A DNA stretch of 64,000 nucleotides from WVZH01 sp034430895 (GTDB taxonomy: Bacteria > Chloroflexota > Anaerolineae > Anaerolineales > E44-bin32). The DNA is taken from the NCBI GenBank assembly GCA_034430895.1, contig DAOUDW010000046.1, forward strand, positions 1 to 64,000. Reading direction: 5' to 3'. A program made the position numbers and the translations under genes. The notes below the pieces were generated by a model. It made no database searches and had not been told where the DNA came from. It saw nothing but the letters and a program-made list of their open reading frames with translations. Shown here in pieces: positions 54,271 through 62,279 of the stretch (its first letter is position 1; the number at the start of each line of letters is the position of its first letter).

Positions 54271-57229
54271 CGCTGCTCTGTTTCGTATACGCCTCCACAA
54301 GTTCTTCAACGGGGAGGCTTATAACCTGATCTCCATTATGCTCGACGACCAGGTTCGAATCGTTTGTAGCCATACCGATGCGTCTCAGCGCTAACCCTTT
54401 AAAGAGATTTTTGAACGCCTCGGCGTCGTTTTCGGCAATTTCCACGAGTAAACAACCATTGGTTTCCGCGAATAAAGCCAAGTTGGGATCGGAGTCCAAC
54501 TCCGTGAGATCCAACTTTAATCCCGTTCTTCCAGCCAGGGCCATTTCTGCCACAGCGACCGCCAACCCGCCCTCGCTGAGATCGTGCGCGGAAAGCACGA
54601 TACCGTCCTGTACAGCCTGATGGAAAGCTTCATAGATCTGCGGTGTATTCTCCGCCAGGCCAGGCACCTGCTGCAGCGCATCGACATCCTCAAAGAAACT
54701 GGAATCCGCGACTTTCAAGGCATAACTGCCGAGTAATGCCGGCTGCCATTCGCCGACGAGATACATCTGACTTCCGGCAGCTTTCAAATCCATACTAACG
54801 GCTTTACGCACATCCGGATGGATGGCAATGCTCGAGATCAGTAACGTTCCCGGGATGGCGTGACGCTCACCATCCTTACCGACATACTCATTGTTTAACG
54901 AGTCTTTGCCTGAGATGAATGGTGTACCAAATTGGATCGCCGCATCATGGCAGCCCTGGGAGGCGCGGATTAATCCCGCCAGCTGCTCCGGGTTACGGGG
55001 ATTGCCCCAGCAGAAATTATCCAGAAGCGCAATCCGCTGTGGATCGGCGCCGACGGCAACCGCATTACGTACGGCTTCGTCGACCGCGCTCACGGCCATG
55101 GCGTAGGCATCATAATCACTCAAGGAGGGCTTTACACCATTGGCCAGAACGAAACCCTTCCAACCTTTGGTTTCCAATGGCTTCATAACCGCCGCATCGG
55201 AGGGGCCATCACCGTACTCACCCACCAATGGTCCCACAACTGTTGCGCCACGCACGAGATGATCGTAGCGTCGGATGATGTCCTCATTGGAAGCGATATC
55301 CACGTGTAAAAGGAGACGTAAAAGCAATTCTCCGGCGTCTCGGACGCCGCCCGTTCGTTCCGAATCTGGATCAGGAACGGAAGCACCATTTGCCCGAAAA
55401 TAAGCTTTCAGGCGCCGTTGTGGGCGGCCATTGTGTAAGAATTCGTTGCTCAGATCGATGAGGGCTGCATCCCCACAATACACCTGCAGTCTACCACTGT
55501 CGACGAATTCACCCACATCCTGCCACTCCACCCAATACTTCTCACAATAGGACACCAACTCGGGAACATGATCTGAGGGAATAGCCAGAACCATGCGTTC
55601 TTGTGCTTCACTCAACCAAATTTCCCACGGTTCGAGGCCGGCATACTTTAATCGGACTTTGGTGAGGTCAACACGCGCACCAATCTCCGAACCCATCTCC
55701 CCGATGGCGCTGGATAAGCCTCCAGCACCGCAATCGGTAACGGCGTTATACAATCCGGCGTCCCGGGCACACGTAACAACTTCGATCACGCCCTTCTCTG
55801 TGATCGGATCGCCGATTTGGACCGCCGAACCGGCTACTTTTCCGGTTTGGGCATCCATGGGCTGGCTGCTAAAGGTCGCACCTCGTAAGCCGTCTCGACC
55901 GGTGCGGCCACCAATCACGATGATGCGATCTCCGGGCTTGGGATTCCTGGGGTGACAATCGCGCGGACCAATGCCGATGCTACCGCAATAAACCAGGGGA
56001 TTGGCCGTGTAGCCCGGATGGTAGAGTACCGCACCATTTACGGTCGGCAAACCCAGCTTGTTACCGTAATCTTCGATGCCGTGCACTACACCCTCGCGAA
56101 TTCTCAACGGGTGGAGAACACCAGCCTGTAGTTCATCTCGATCCGTATCCGGCGGGCCAAAACAAAGCACATCGGTGCTGGCAATCGGTCGATGCGAGAC
56201 CCCCAACACGTCACGCACAACACCTCCGATGCCGGTATTGGCGCCACCGAAGGGCTCGATAGCCGAAGGGTGATTGTGCGTCTCTACTTTGAATGAAAGA
56301 TCATATTCTTCGTCGAATTCGATCACTCCGGCGTTGTCTACAAATGCGGATCGCACCCAGGGAGCGTCGATCTTCTCTGTGGCTGCTCTGAGATACGTCC
56401 GTAACATCGAGAATAACATGTCCGGGAAATGCTCGGGATGCTGCTGGCGATCAAAATCAGGATCATATTCACAATCAATCTGTGCCCGAAAAGTCTTATG
56501 AACGCAATGCTCTGACCAGGTCTGTGCCAGCATCTCCAGTTCACCGTCAGTGGCAGCGCGATCTTCCGATTCAAAATAGGCCTGGATCGCTTTTAGCTCT
56601 TCCATATCCAGCGCCAGACGCCGCTCGATGTTCACCGCTTCCAGTTCAGCTTCATCCATCCCGTTGAGATCGATATGCGACGGCGGAACGAGATCACCTT
56701 CGTGGACAACAAACTCGGGCTGCATTTCACCGAGGGCATAGCGTTGGATGACATCGTTGAAAAGAAACGCTTCAGCAATCTGTTCTACTTCGGAGTGAGA
56801 TAATTCTCCCTCGAGTTCGTAGCGCACACCCGTCGCTACAACTTCAATGCCACCATTTCCGAGGCGTTGAATGGCTCGTAGAAGCTCGTTGGCCACGTTG
56901 TCCGTCACGCCTGGCAGGAATCCCACTTCGATCACATGGACATTCGCATCAACGGAAATGGAAGAGCCAACGATGTCAGAATCAGAAAGTGTGAAAATAA
57001 ATTTCTCGGTTACGGGATCACAAATCAAACGCTGCGCGATTTCCTGTGGGGCTTCCGGTGCAATTTGGCCCTTCAAGAAATACAAATCGTAGACCCGGAT
57101 AGAAACAGGCTCGTGGACTCCGATCGAGGGTAATTGAGAAGACAAAACCTCACCGCGTGTAGATAGCGGTGAGGTGACTTCGATGCGACAGAGGCGCTGT
57201 GGAGCGCTTTTTAATCCCGATACAACCAT
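54257..57229 (-). CDS. purL: FGAM synthase large subunit PurL with two N-terminal PurS-like modules
   Basis: A 990-residue protein. Residues about 14-80 and 95-168 are two PurS-like modules: the first with VSIRVYDLYFLKGQI then CDPVTEKFIF, the second with GFLPGVTDNVANELLRAI and DVIQRYALG. The linker (about 185-245) ends in WSEHCVHKTF, and the catalytic core has ETHNHPSAIEPFGGANTG. This is between the Bacillus three-gene form (PurS, PurL, PurQ) and the one-chain E. coli form. First gene of the purine operon. Confidence 0.94.
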   Translation of the reverse strand: MVVSGLKSAPQRLCRIEVTSPLSTRGEVLSSQLPSIGVHEPVSIRVYDLYFLKGQIAPEAPQEIAQRLICDPVTEKFIFTLSDSDIVGSSISVDANVHVIEVGFLPGVTDNVANELLRAIQRLGNGGIEVVATGVRYELEGELSHSEVEQIAEAFLFNDVIQRYALGEMQPEFVVHEGDLVPPSHIDLNGMDEAELEAVNIERRLALDMEELKAIQAYFESEDRAATDGELEMLAQTWSEHCVHKTFRAQIDCEYDPDFDRQQHPEHFPDMLFSMLRTYLRAATEKIDAPWVRSAFVDNAGVIEFDEEYDLSFKVETHNHPSAIEPFGGANTGIGGVVRDVLGVSHRPIASTDVLCFGPPDTDRDELQAGVLHPLRIREGVVHGIEDYGNKLGLPTVNGAVLYHPGYTANPLVYCGSIGIGPRDCHPRNPKPGDRIIVIGGRTGRDGLRGATFSSQPMDAQTGKVAGSAVQIGDPITEKGVIEVVTCARDAGLYNAVTDCGAGGLSSAIGEMGSEIGARVDLTKVRLKYAGLEPWEIWLSEAQERMVLAIPSDHVPELVSYCEKYWVEWQDVGEFVDSGRLQVYCGDAALIDLSNEFLHNGRPQRRLKAYFRANGASVPDPDSERTGGVRDAGELLLRLLLHVDIASNEDIIRRYDHLVRGATVVGPLVGEYGDGPSDAAVMKPLETKGWKGFVLANGVKPSLSDYDAYAMAVSAVDEAVRNAVAVGADPQRIALLDNFCWGNPRNPEQLAGLIRASQGCHDAAIQFGTPFISGKDSLNNEYVGKDGERHAIPGTLLISSIAIHPDVRKAVSMDLKAAGSQMYLVGEWQPALLGSYALKVADSSFFEDVDALQQVPGLAENTPQIYEAFHQAVQDGIVLSAHDLSEGGLAVAVAEMALAGRTGLKLDLTELDSDPNLALFAETNGCLLVEIAENDAEAFKNLFKGLALRRIGMATNDSNLVVEHNGDQVISLPVEELVEAYTKQSSDVAS
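57147..57175 (-). promoter_or_regulatory. Terminator-like hairpin inside the purL start
   Basis: A perfect 10-bp stem (ACCTCACCGC with GCGGTGAGGT, 9-nt loop) followed on the minus strand by TTTTGTC. It lies within codons of the first PurS-like module, about 55-80 bp from the start codon. It has the shape of an intrinsic terminator, so it could act in attenuation of the operon, or be chance. Confidence 0.4.
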
Positions 57230-57240
57230 ATCGGGAGTGT

Positions 57241-57246
57241 ATTATA
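57241..57246 (-). promoter_or_regulatory. Predicted -10 box of the purine operon
   Basis: A perfect TATAAT lies 11 bp upstream of the purL ATG, in the gap between purL and the trans-sulfuration gene. The start site expected from it leaves at most about 5 nt of leader, so purL would be leaderless. No good ribosome site precedes the ATG, which agrees. A matching -35 box is weak. Confidence 0.55.
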
Positions 57247-57301
57247 CAGTAATTCCGCCGCAGGTGTTAGGTAATTGTCTTAAAACTTTCAACGAGTTCT
57301 T

Positions 57302-58489
57302 TCAACGCGCGATGGATGACAGCGCTTGATCCAGATCGGCAATGATGTCCTCGACGTCCTCGATTCCCAGGGCATAGCGCACCAGGTTGTCACGCAGGCC
57401 CACCGCCTTGCGCTCTTCGGGGTCGAGAGAGAACAAAGCCCCGGGCTGTTCGATGATGCTTTCAACACCACCGAGTGTTGGACCGATATAGGGTATCTGT
57501 AGTCGATCGATAAACGCACCGGTGCCTGCGAAATCGCTGTCCACCTCGAAGCTGACCACACCGCCGAATCCCTGCATTTGTTTTCTGGCGACTTCATAAT
57601 CAGGATGGCTTTTCAGACCGGGGTAGAAAACGGTTTGTACGGCGGGATGCGCTTCCAAATACTGGGCAACCTTCTGACCATTTTCGTTTTGACGTTGAAC
57701 CCGCAGTGCGAGTGTTTTCAACCCCCGCAGCAAGAGGTAGGCATCATGGGGATTACTCACGCCCCCCATCACGCCGCGTGCCACCAGGATGGGTTCCAGA
57801 ATCTCTTTCGTACTGACGAGCACTCCGGCCAGTAGATCGTTATGCCCCCCCAGGTATTTCGTGGCACTGTGCGCAACGATGTCGACGCCCAAATCAAGAG
57901 GACTCAGGTTGAATGGTGTGGCAAAGGTGCTATCGACCATGGTCAGAATACCATGCTGTTTCCCCAGCTTTGCGACTTGCGCCAGGTCCTGGATGCGCAG
58001 ATACGGATTGGTCGGTGTCTCCACGAAAATCAAGCGCGTCTTGGCTGTGATTGCTTTCTCGAGTGCCTCCGGCTGCGCAGCCGGCACCAATGTGGATTTG
58101 ATCTCCCAGCGAGGAAGGAATTCTTGCGAGAAGATACGCGTGCGGTGGTAGCAATCGAAGGACATGACCAGGTGATCCCCGGCAGATAAGAGCGCAGCCA
58201 TCGTTGTTGTAATGGCACACATCCCACTGGCAAAGATCAGCGCCCGTTCGCCGCCTTCGATTTCGGCGAGCTTTTTCTCGGCCGCCGTTTGTGTAGGATT
58301 GGTGTAACGTCCATACTCATCGCGGATTTCTGACTCCCCGCGCTGCTTGGCTCGCATGAATTCCAAAATTTCCGCCGTATCTGCGAAAGAAAACGTCGAG
58401 GTTTGGACGATCGGTGTTGTCACCGCACCGAAGGGTTTATTGCGCTCTTCGCCGCCGTGCACGGCACGTGTCGAGGCATGATGCTTCAT
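57302..58489 (-). CDS. PLP-dependent trans-sulfuration enzyme (cystathionine gamma-synthase/lyase family)
   Basis: A 395-residue Cys/Met-metabolism PLP enzyme. It has RAVHGGEERNKPFGAVTTPI at the start, SGMCAITTTMAALLSAGDHL, the PLP lysine in SATKYLGGHND and the C-terminal TLGGVESIIEQP. Sequence alone does not separate gamma-synthase, gamma-lyase and beta-lyase. The SAM-I riboswitch upstream points to methionine or cysteine supply, favouring MetB or a homocysteine-forming role. GGGAGG lies 7 nt before the ATG at 58489. Confidence 0.92.
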   Translation of the reverse strand: MKHHASTRAVHGGEERNKPFGAVTTPIVQTSTFSFADTAEILEFMRAKQRGESEIRDEYGRYTNPTQTAAEKKLAEIEGGERALIFASGMCAITTTMAALLSAGDHLVMSFDCYHRTRIFSQEFLPRWEIKSTLVPAAQPEALEKAITAKTRLIFVETPTNPYLRIQDLAQVAKLGKQHGILTMVDSTFATPFNLSPLDLGVDIVAHSATKYLGGHNDLLAGVLVSTKEILEPILVARGVMGGVSNPHDAYLLLRGLKTLALRVQRQNENGQKVAQYLEAHPAVQTVFYPGLKSHPDYEVARKQMQGFGGVVSFEVDSDFAGTGAFIDRLQIPYIGPTLGGVESIIEQPGALFSLDPEERKAVGLRDNLVRYALGIEDVEDIIADLDQALSSIAR

Positions 58490-58587
58490 GGCATTTCCTC
58501 CCAATTCATCCATGATCCACTTGAACCACGCCCGCAGGCATGCAATTGTCGACCATAGATTGTCATCCGAGAAGGGGAGAAAATCAG

Positions 58588-58625
58588 AAGAGCCGGCTCA
58601 GCATGGACTGCGTGAAGCGGCTCTT
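58588..58625 (-). terminator. Riboswitch-controlled terminator
   Basis: AAGAGCCG pairs with CGGCTCTT across about 22 nt, followed on the minus strand by a T-rich tract (TCTGATTTTCT). It lies between the SAM aptamer and the trans-sulfuration gene and is the likely expression platform: formed when SAM is bound, stopping transcription. Confidence 0.75.
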
Positions 58626-58642
58626 GTTATCAAATACGCCAC

Positions 58643-58751
58643 TCTCATCTTCCAGGACCCGCTGAGGGTCTGTCGGAATTGGCACCATAGCGCGCTTTCC
58701 ACTTGGTTGCCGAGGTTTCTCAGGGCCGATCCCTCCACCTCTCTGGATGAG
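58643..58751 (-). ncRNA. SAM-I riboswitch (S-box) aptamer
   Basis: Read on the minus strand, the aptamer opens with CTCATCCAGAGAGGTGGAGG, then GGATCGGCCCTGAGAAACC and CGGCAACC, the conserved core of SAM-I riboswitches. The closing P1 arm is CTCATC with GATGAG near 58645. The GGTGC segment that forms the pseudoknot/P3 side is also present. It senses S-adenosylmethionine and controls the trans-sulfuration gene. Confidence 0.93.
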
Positions 58752-58784
58752 TATTTCTCATCGAGTGCTATTCAATTAGACGAG

Positions 58785-58813
58785 ATGATAGCACAAGCGA
58801 TTGTGTGAGTCAA
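58785..58813 (-). promoter_or_regulatory. Promoter of the SAM riboswitch transcript
   Basis: On the minus strand, TTGACT (58813 to 58808) lies 17 nt from TATCAT (58790 to 58785), each five of six consensus bases. The start site is expected near 58778, about 27 nt before the aptamer. Confidence 0.75.
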
Positions 58814-58926
58814 ACCTAATTTTTCAAATTAGTATTCGTTAAAACCCTGAGCTTGACCTTCATCGAATAGCTGACGAGGTCATGTCGTTCGTCAACGGCC
58901 CGATTGAAATTGATTACGTTGTCAAA

Positions 58927-59301
58927 TTATGCGTTCAGCGCTGCGCGTGCCTTTTGCAGGTCGTCTGCACCGAGAACCAGGCGCGTGTCCGTTGCCAGGT
59001 AAGCAATATTGAGGTTCACGCCCGCTTCGCCGAGTTTCCCGGCGACTTCGCCCAGCGTCCCCGGTTTGTTTTCCACATCCAGAATCAAGACCTCGTGATC
59101 TTCGCTGACCTGAATACCGGCGTCCTGGAGCGCGTCTTGCGCCGCGGCTGCGTCCTCGACCAGGACGTGGACTTCGCCCTTGCCGTCAACGGTCACGCCG
59201 ATCAAACCTTCGATGTTGATTCCGGCACTACCGAGCGCCTCTCCGACTTTGGCCAATTCACCCGGACGATCGTCGAGCAAGATAGTCAAATCTGTTGCCA
59301 T
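58927..59301 (-). CDS. Tandem ACT-domain amino-acid sensing protein
   Basis: A 124-residue protein made of two ACT domains: TILLDDRPGELAKVGEALGSAGINIEG starts the first and LILDVENKPGTLGEVAGKLGEAGVNLN the second. Free-standing ACT pairs usually bind amino acids and regulate partner enzymes; the partner is unknown. AAGGAGGGG precedes the ATG. It is upstream of the SAM-controlled gene on the same strand but that gene has its own promoter. Confidence 0.88.
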   Translation of the reverse strand: MATDLTILLDDRPGELAKVGEALGSAGINIEGLIGVTVDGKGEVHVLVEDAAAAQDALQDAGIQVSEDHEVLILDVENKPGTLGEVAGKLGEAGVNLNIAYLATDTRLVLGADDLQKARAALNA

Positions 59302-59503
59302 ATCTCCCCTCCTTTTACAGAAACTTGATTGTGATGTTTATCAGATGAGTTCAATGATCGGATTTATATTCTCACTTACTTTAGATTAATGCATATCCAT
59401 GAATATTTCAAGTAACGAGGATTAATCAGCAAATAGTGTTGTCTTACCTTGTGCAATGCTTGAAGCGTCAGGAGAAAATGGCAAGCACATCCTGAACGAT
59501 TCG

Positions 59504-60220
59504 TTAATCCGCTGCGAGATCAACCAACGACGGCACGATCAAATCCGGCTGCACAGTGCTCGATGGCGGAAGCCCATTGCCCGCAGGATCGATCCACACC
59601 GAAAAGATGCCCAGCCGCTGCGGTGCTTCGACGTCCCAGATCAAATTATCTCCCACCATCCAGGTATCTTCTGCTGCTATTGCGAACGTATCCAATGCAT
59701 GTTGGAAGACACGCGTGTCGGGTTTGCCCATTCCCATTTCGCCTTCGATGAAAATATGTTCGAAAAAACCTGCCAGTTGGAACCGCTCGATCTTCGCACG
59801 TTGTGCCGAAGAAGCACCATTGGTGACCAATCCCAAGCGAATCCCCTGTTCGCAAAATTGGGTCAGCGTTTCAACCGCTCCCGGACATGGATAAAAATAT
59901 TCGTCTCGCTCCAGGGTGAATGCGTCCGCAATGCTGAGCGCTAATTCATGATTTTCCAATCCCAGATCTGTAAATGTCGCAGACACGACTTCCCGTCTGG
60001 CTTTGGGTAAATCCAGTCTTCCCTGCCTGTGCCGGTCCGCGTTATCCCAGTACTTATTCGTTCTGGCTTGGATCGCATCGTAGAGTTGATCCGCTGAGAG
60101 ACCTTCGATTTCGACTGCATAGCGACCACAAACCCGCCGCCAACAAGGTTCGGAAGTAGCCGAATGTACGATGATCGTGTCATCCAAATCTAAAAGCATC
60201 ACATGAGGAAATCTATACAT
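59504..60220 (-). CDS. HAD superfamily hydrolase (phosphatase)
   Basis: A 238-residue HAD phosphatase: motif I LLDLDDTI (nucleophile and acid Asp), motif II LGLVTNGAS, motif III Lys before HIFIEGEMGMGKPD and motif IV MVGDNLIWDVEAPQR, with a helical C1 cap. It resembles the YjjG/nucleotidase-like group; the substrate is unknown. AGGAG lies 5 nt before the ATG at 60220. Confidence 0.92.
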   Translation of the reverse strand: MYRFPHVMLLDLDDTIIVHSATSEPCWRRVCGRYAVEIEGLSADQLYDAIQARTNKYWDNADRHRQGRLDLPKARREVVSATFTDLGLENHELALSIADAFTLERDEYFYPCPGAVETLTQFCEQGIRLGLVTNGASSAQRAKIERFQLAGFFEHIFIEGEMGMGKPDTRVFQHALDTFAIAAEDTWMVGDNLIWDVEAPQRLGIFSVWIDPAGNGLPPSSTVQPDLIVPSLVDLAAD

Positions 60221-60263
60221 TGAATCTCCTACTTCACCAACACTCCACCATTTCAAATTACAT

Positions 60264-61163
60264 TCAAATCGATCCCAGGAGTAAACCAATCGCTACAAGT
60301 GTAGGCGTGAGCAGAGTAATCTGCACGTTTATTCCCATGACCGGTATGAGAGATTCAATTTCATCCGCAAACTGCGTGACTCCCTGTATGGCGCGCCAGG
60401 CGAGTACTCCCATTAACAAACCGAGCAGCGACCACACCGGCAGCATATCATACAGCACCGCTAACACAATCGTTGCGTAGGTCAGTAACAGGAACGCGGT
60501 GTAAATCCGCGCGCTCTTCCGGCGGCCGATCACAATCGGGTAATGCCGCCGGCCAACTTCCTCGTCCGCCTCGACATCTGGAAATTGATTGAGCAGCAGC
60601 AAATTGGAGACGAGGAAAAACGGCACAAGAGAAGCAATCCAGGCTTCGAATGCATAGGCGCCGGTGAGCACAAAATGCGTTCCGACGACCATGACGGGGC
60701 CGAATCCAATTCCCGGTGCGAACAAACACAGCAACGGGAATCGCGTGATCCACACCGTATACAAGACGATGAGCACGACTCCGAGTGCGCCCAGCGGCAG
60801 GAGTGCGAGGCCATGAATGTTTAAAAAATAAACACCGATCACTATAGTGACAAGCAGGCTGCCGATCCCAATCCAGAGCGCGTATGGCGCCACCTGGGGT
60901 TTATCGGGCAGCGTGCCGCTGCCACCGCTGAACGGCGTGCGTTTCGTCTTCGTATCCAGAAAACTTTTGAAATCGAAATACTCGTTCAGCGCGTTGACAC
61001 TGATATGCGCCGCAACAGCTCCGACGAGGGCAAGAATAACATACAGCACGTTCAACCCGTCGCTGGTCCACAATGCCGTGCCTATTCCTAGGAAAACACA
61101 AACGGGAGCAAGGACGAGAAAGGGGACCCGCATTGGACCCAACAAGTCTTTAACTTCGATCAT
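60264..61163 (-). CDS. UbiA-family prenyltransferase
   Basis: A 299-residue enzyme with about eight or nine membrane helices. The first Asp-rich motif is NALNEYFDFKSFLDTKTKRT and the second is NQFPDVEADEEVGR, both of which bind Mg-prenyl diphosphate. It could be MenA (menaquinone) or another isoprenoid attachment enzyme. No other quinone genes are nearby. GGAGG lies 5 nt before the ATG. The HAD gene follows after 43 bp. Confidence 0.9.
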   Translation of the reverse strand: MIEVKDLLGPMRVPFLVLAPVCVFLGIGTALWTSDGLNVLYVILALVGAVAAHISVNALNEYFDFKSFLDTKTKRTPFSGGSGTLPDKPQVAPYALWIGIGSLLVTIVIGVYFLNIHGLALLPLGALGVVLIVLYTVWITRFPLLCLFAPGIGFGPVMVVGTHFVLTGAYAFEAWIASLVPFFLVSNLLLLNQFPDVEADEEVGRRHYPIVIGRRKSARIYTAFLLLTYATIVLAVLYDMLPVWSLLGLLMGVLAWRAIQGVTQFADEIESLIPVMGINVQITLLTPTLVAIGLLLGSI

Positions 61164-61288
61164 CGTTTCCTCCGATAATCGGATTTGTATATCGACACCG
61201 GATAGTTACAACACCCTACCCAGAGAAGAGGTTGCGTTGTATCGCGATCACCTATGGGGATCGACTCGGATTTTAGTGCCTATTCCGT

Positions 61289-61732
61289 TTATCGTGACCC
61301 ACTTTCCAGCACTTGTTTGATCGCCTGCAGACGTTCTTCCCACGTCTGGCGAAAGGCGGCACCGATGATGGGTGTGAAAATCTTCATCAACCCCCGGGGG
61401 TCGATCCATTCGTGCACGGTCAATATCGTCCCATTCGCATGCGGAACGAACGAAATGCGTAGATTGCCTCGCATTCCGCCTCCCTGCCAGAGAGAAGTGA
61501 TTTCCACCTCGAGTTCGAATTGCTTGATCTCTGAGATCATATTGACCGCCAGCAACGGCAACATCTGAACTTTTTCTCGATAGCGCGTTCCCACATCCAC
61601 ATTCTCGGCCGTGATCTTCTCCACCAGGAGAACCTTGGATCCCTTCTCCTGGGGATGGTTTTCAAAGTCCTTCATGAACGTAAACACCGCCGTCACCGGG
61701 CGGGCGATGCTGACCGTTCGTCGAAATTCCAT
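61289..61732 (-). CDS. SRPBCC (START/polyketide-cyclase-like) protein
   Basis: A 147-residue protein of the helix-grip fold: FRRTVSIARPVTAVFTFMKDFENHP at the start, VGTRYREKVQML in the middle strands and a final long helix (FRQTWEERLQAIKQVLE). Such domains bind hydrophobic ligands. AAGGAG lies 7 nt before the ATG at 61732. Substrate unknown. Confidence 0.88.
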   Translation of the reverse strand: MEFRRTVSIARPVTAVFTFMKDFENHPQEKGSKVLLVEKITAENVDVGTRYREKVQMLPLLAVNMISEIKQFELEVEITSLWQGGGMRGNLRISFVPHANGTILTVHEWIDPRGLMKIFTPIIGAAFRQTWEERLQAIKQVLESGSR

Positions 61733-61760
61733 GGCTTTCTCCTTCAAGAAGCTCGGCGAA

Positions 61761-62279
61761 CTACGATCCGGCGTCCGATTCAAGCAACGATAGAAAGAAA
61801 TCCCCCACCGACCGCCACAATCCCCGCAAGCCGACAACGATCAGTACGGAGGAAAAAAGCAGCCCTGCAACGAGAGGATAGTTTTCCGAAATCACGGCCA
61901 TGATCAGATCCCAGGTCACGCCAGATGTATCGAATGGATATTGGGAGAGTTGGCGAACGAGGCGATATCCACTCGCTCCGGCAAGGAGACCGCCGCCAAG
62001 AAAGGTGAAGAAGGCGATCCCCCCAGCAAGCGCATTGCGCCGTATACTGACTTCTCTCGAACTTTCCGCCAGGATTTCATCAACCAGGATTTCCGCTTGG
62101 GGGAAGGAGAGTCCGTGTTTTTTACAAATCGCGAGCAGGATATCGTCCCGGCTGACCCCGCGTGAGGTCCGCGCAACGACATGATCCCGGATATCGTCGC
62201 GATCTTTCGCCGATATTTCCTGCAATGGTTCTCTATCTGCCGAATTATCTATCGAGTAAAGTCTCCAGCGTCTCTTCAT
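61761..62279 (-). CDS. Membrane protein of unknown function
   Basis: A 172-residue protein. The N-terminal half is soluble and charged, with a helical KDRDDIRDHVVARTSRGVSRDDILLAICKKHGLS segment. Two membrane helices follow (NALAGGIAFFTFLGGGLLAGA and YPLVAGLLFSSVLIVVGLRGLW). It starts within the end of the HTH-TPR gene, so it is probably co-transcribed. The start is uncertain (TTG at 62312 possible). Confidence 0.7.
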   Translation of the reverse strand: MKRRWRLYSIDNSADREPLQEISAKDRDDIRDHVVARTSRGVSRDDILLAICKKHGLSFPQAEILVDEILAESSREVSIRRNALAGGIAFFTFLGGGLLAGASGYRLVRQLSQYPFDTSGVTWDLIMAVISENYPLVAGLLFSSVLIVVGLRGLWRSVGDFFLSLLESDAGS

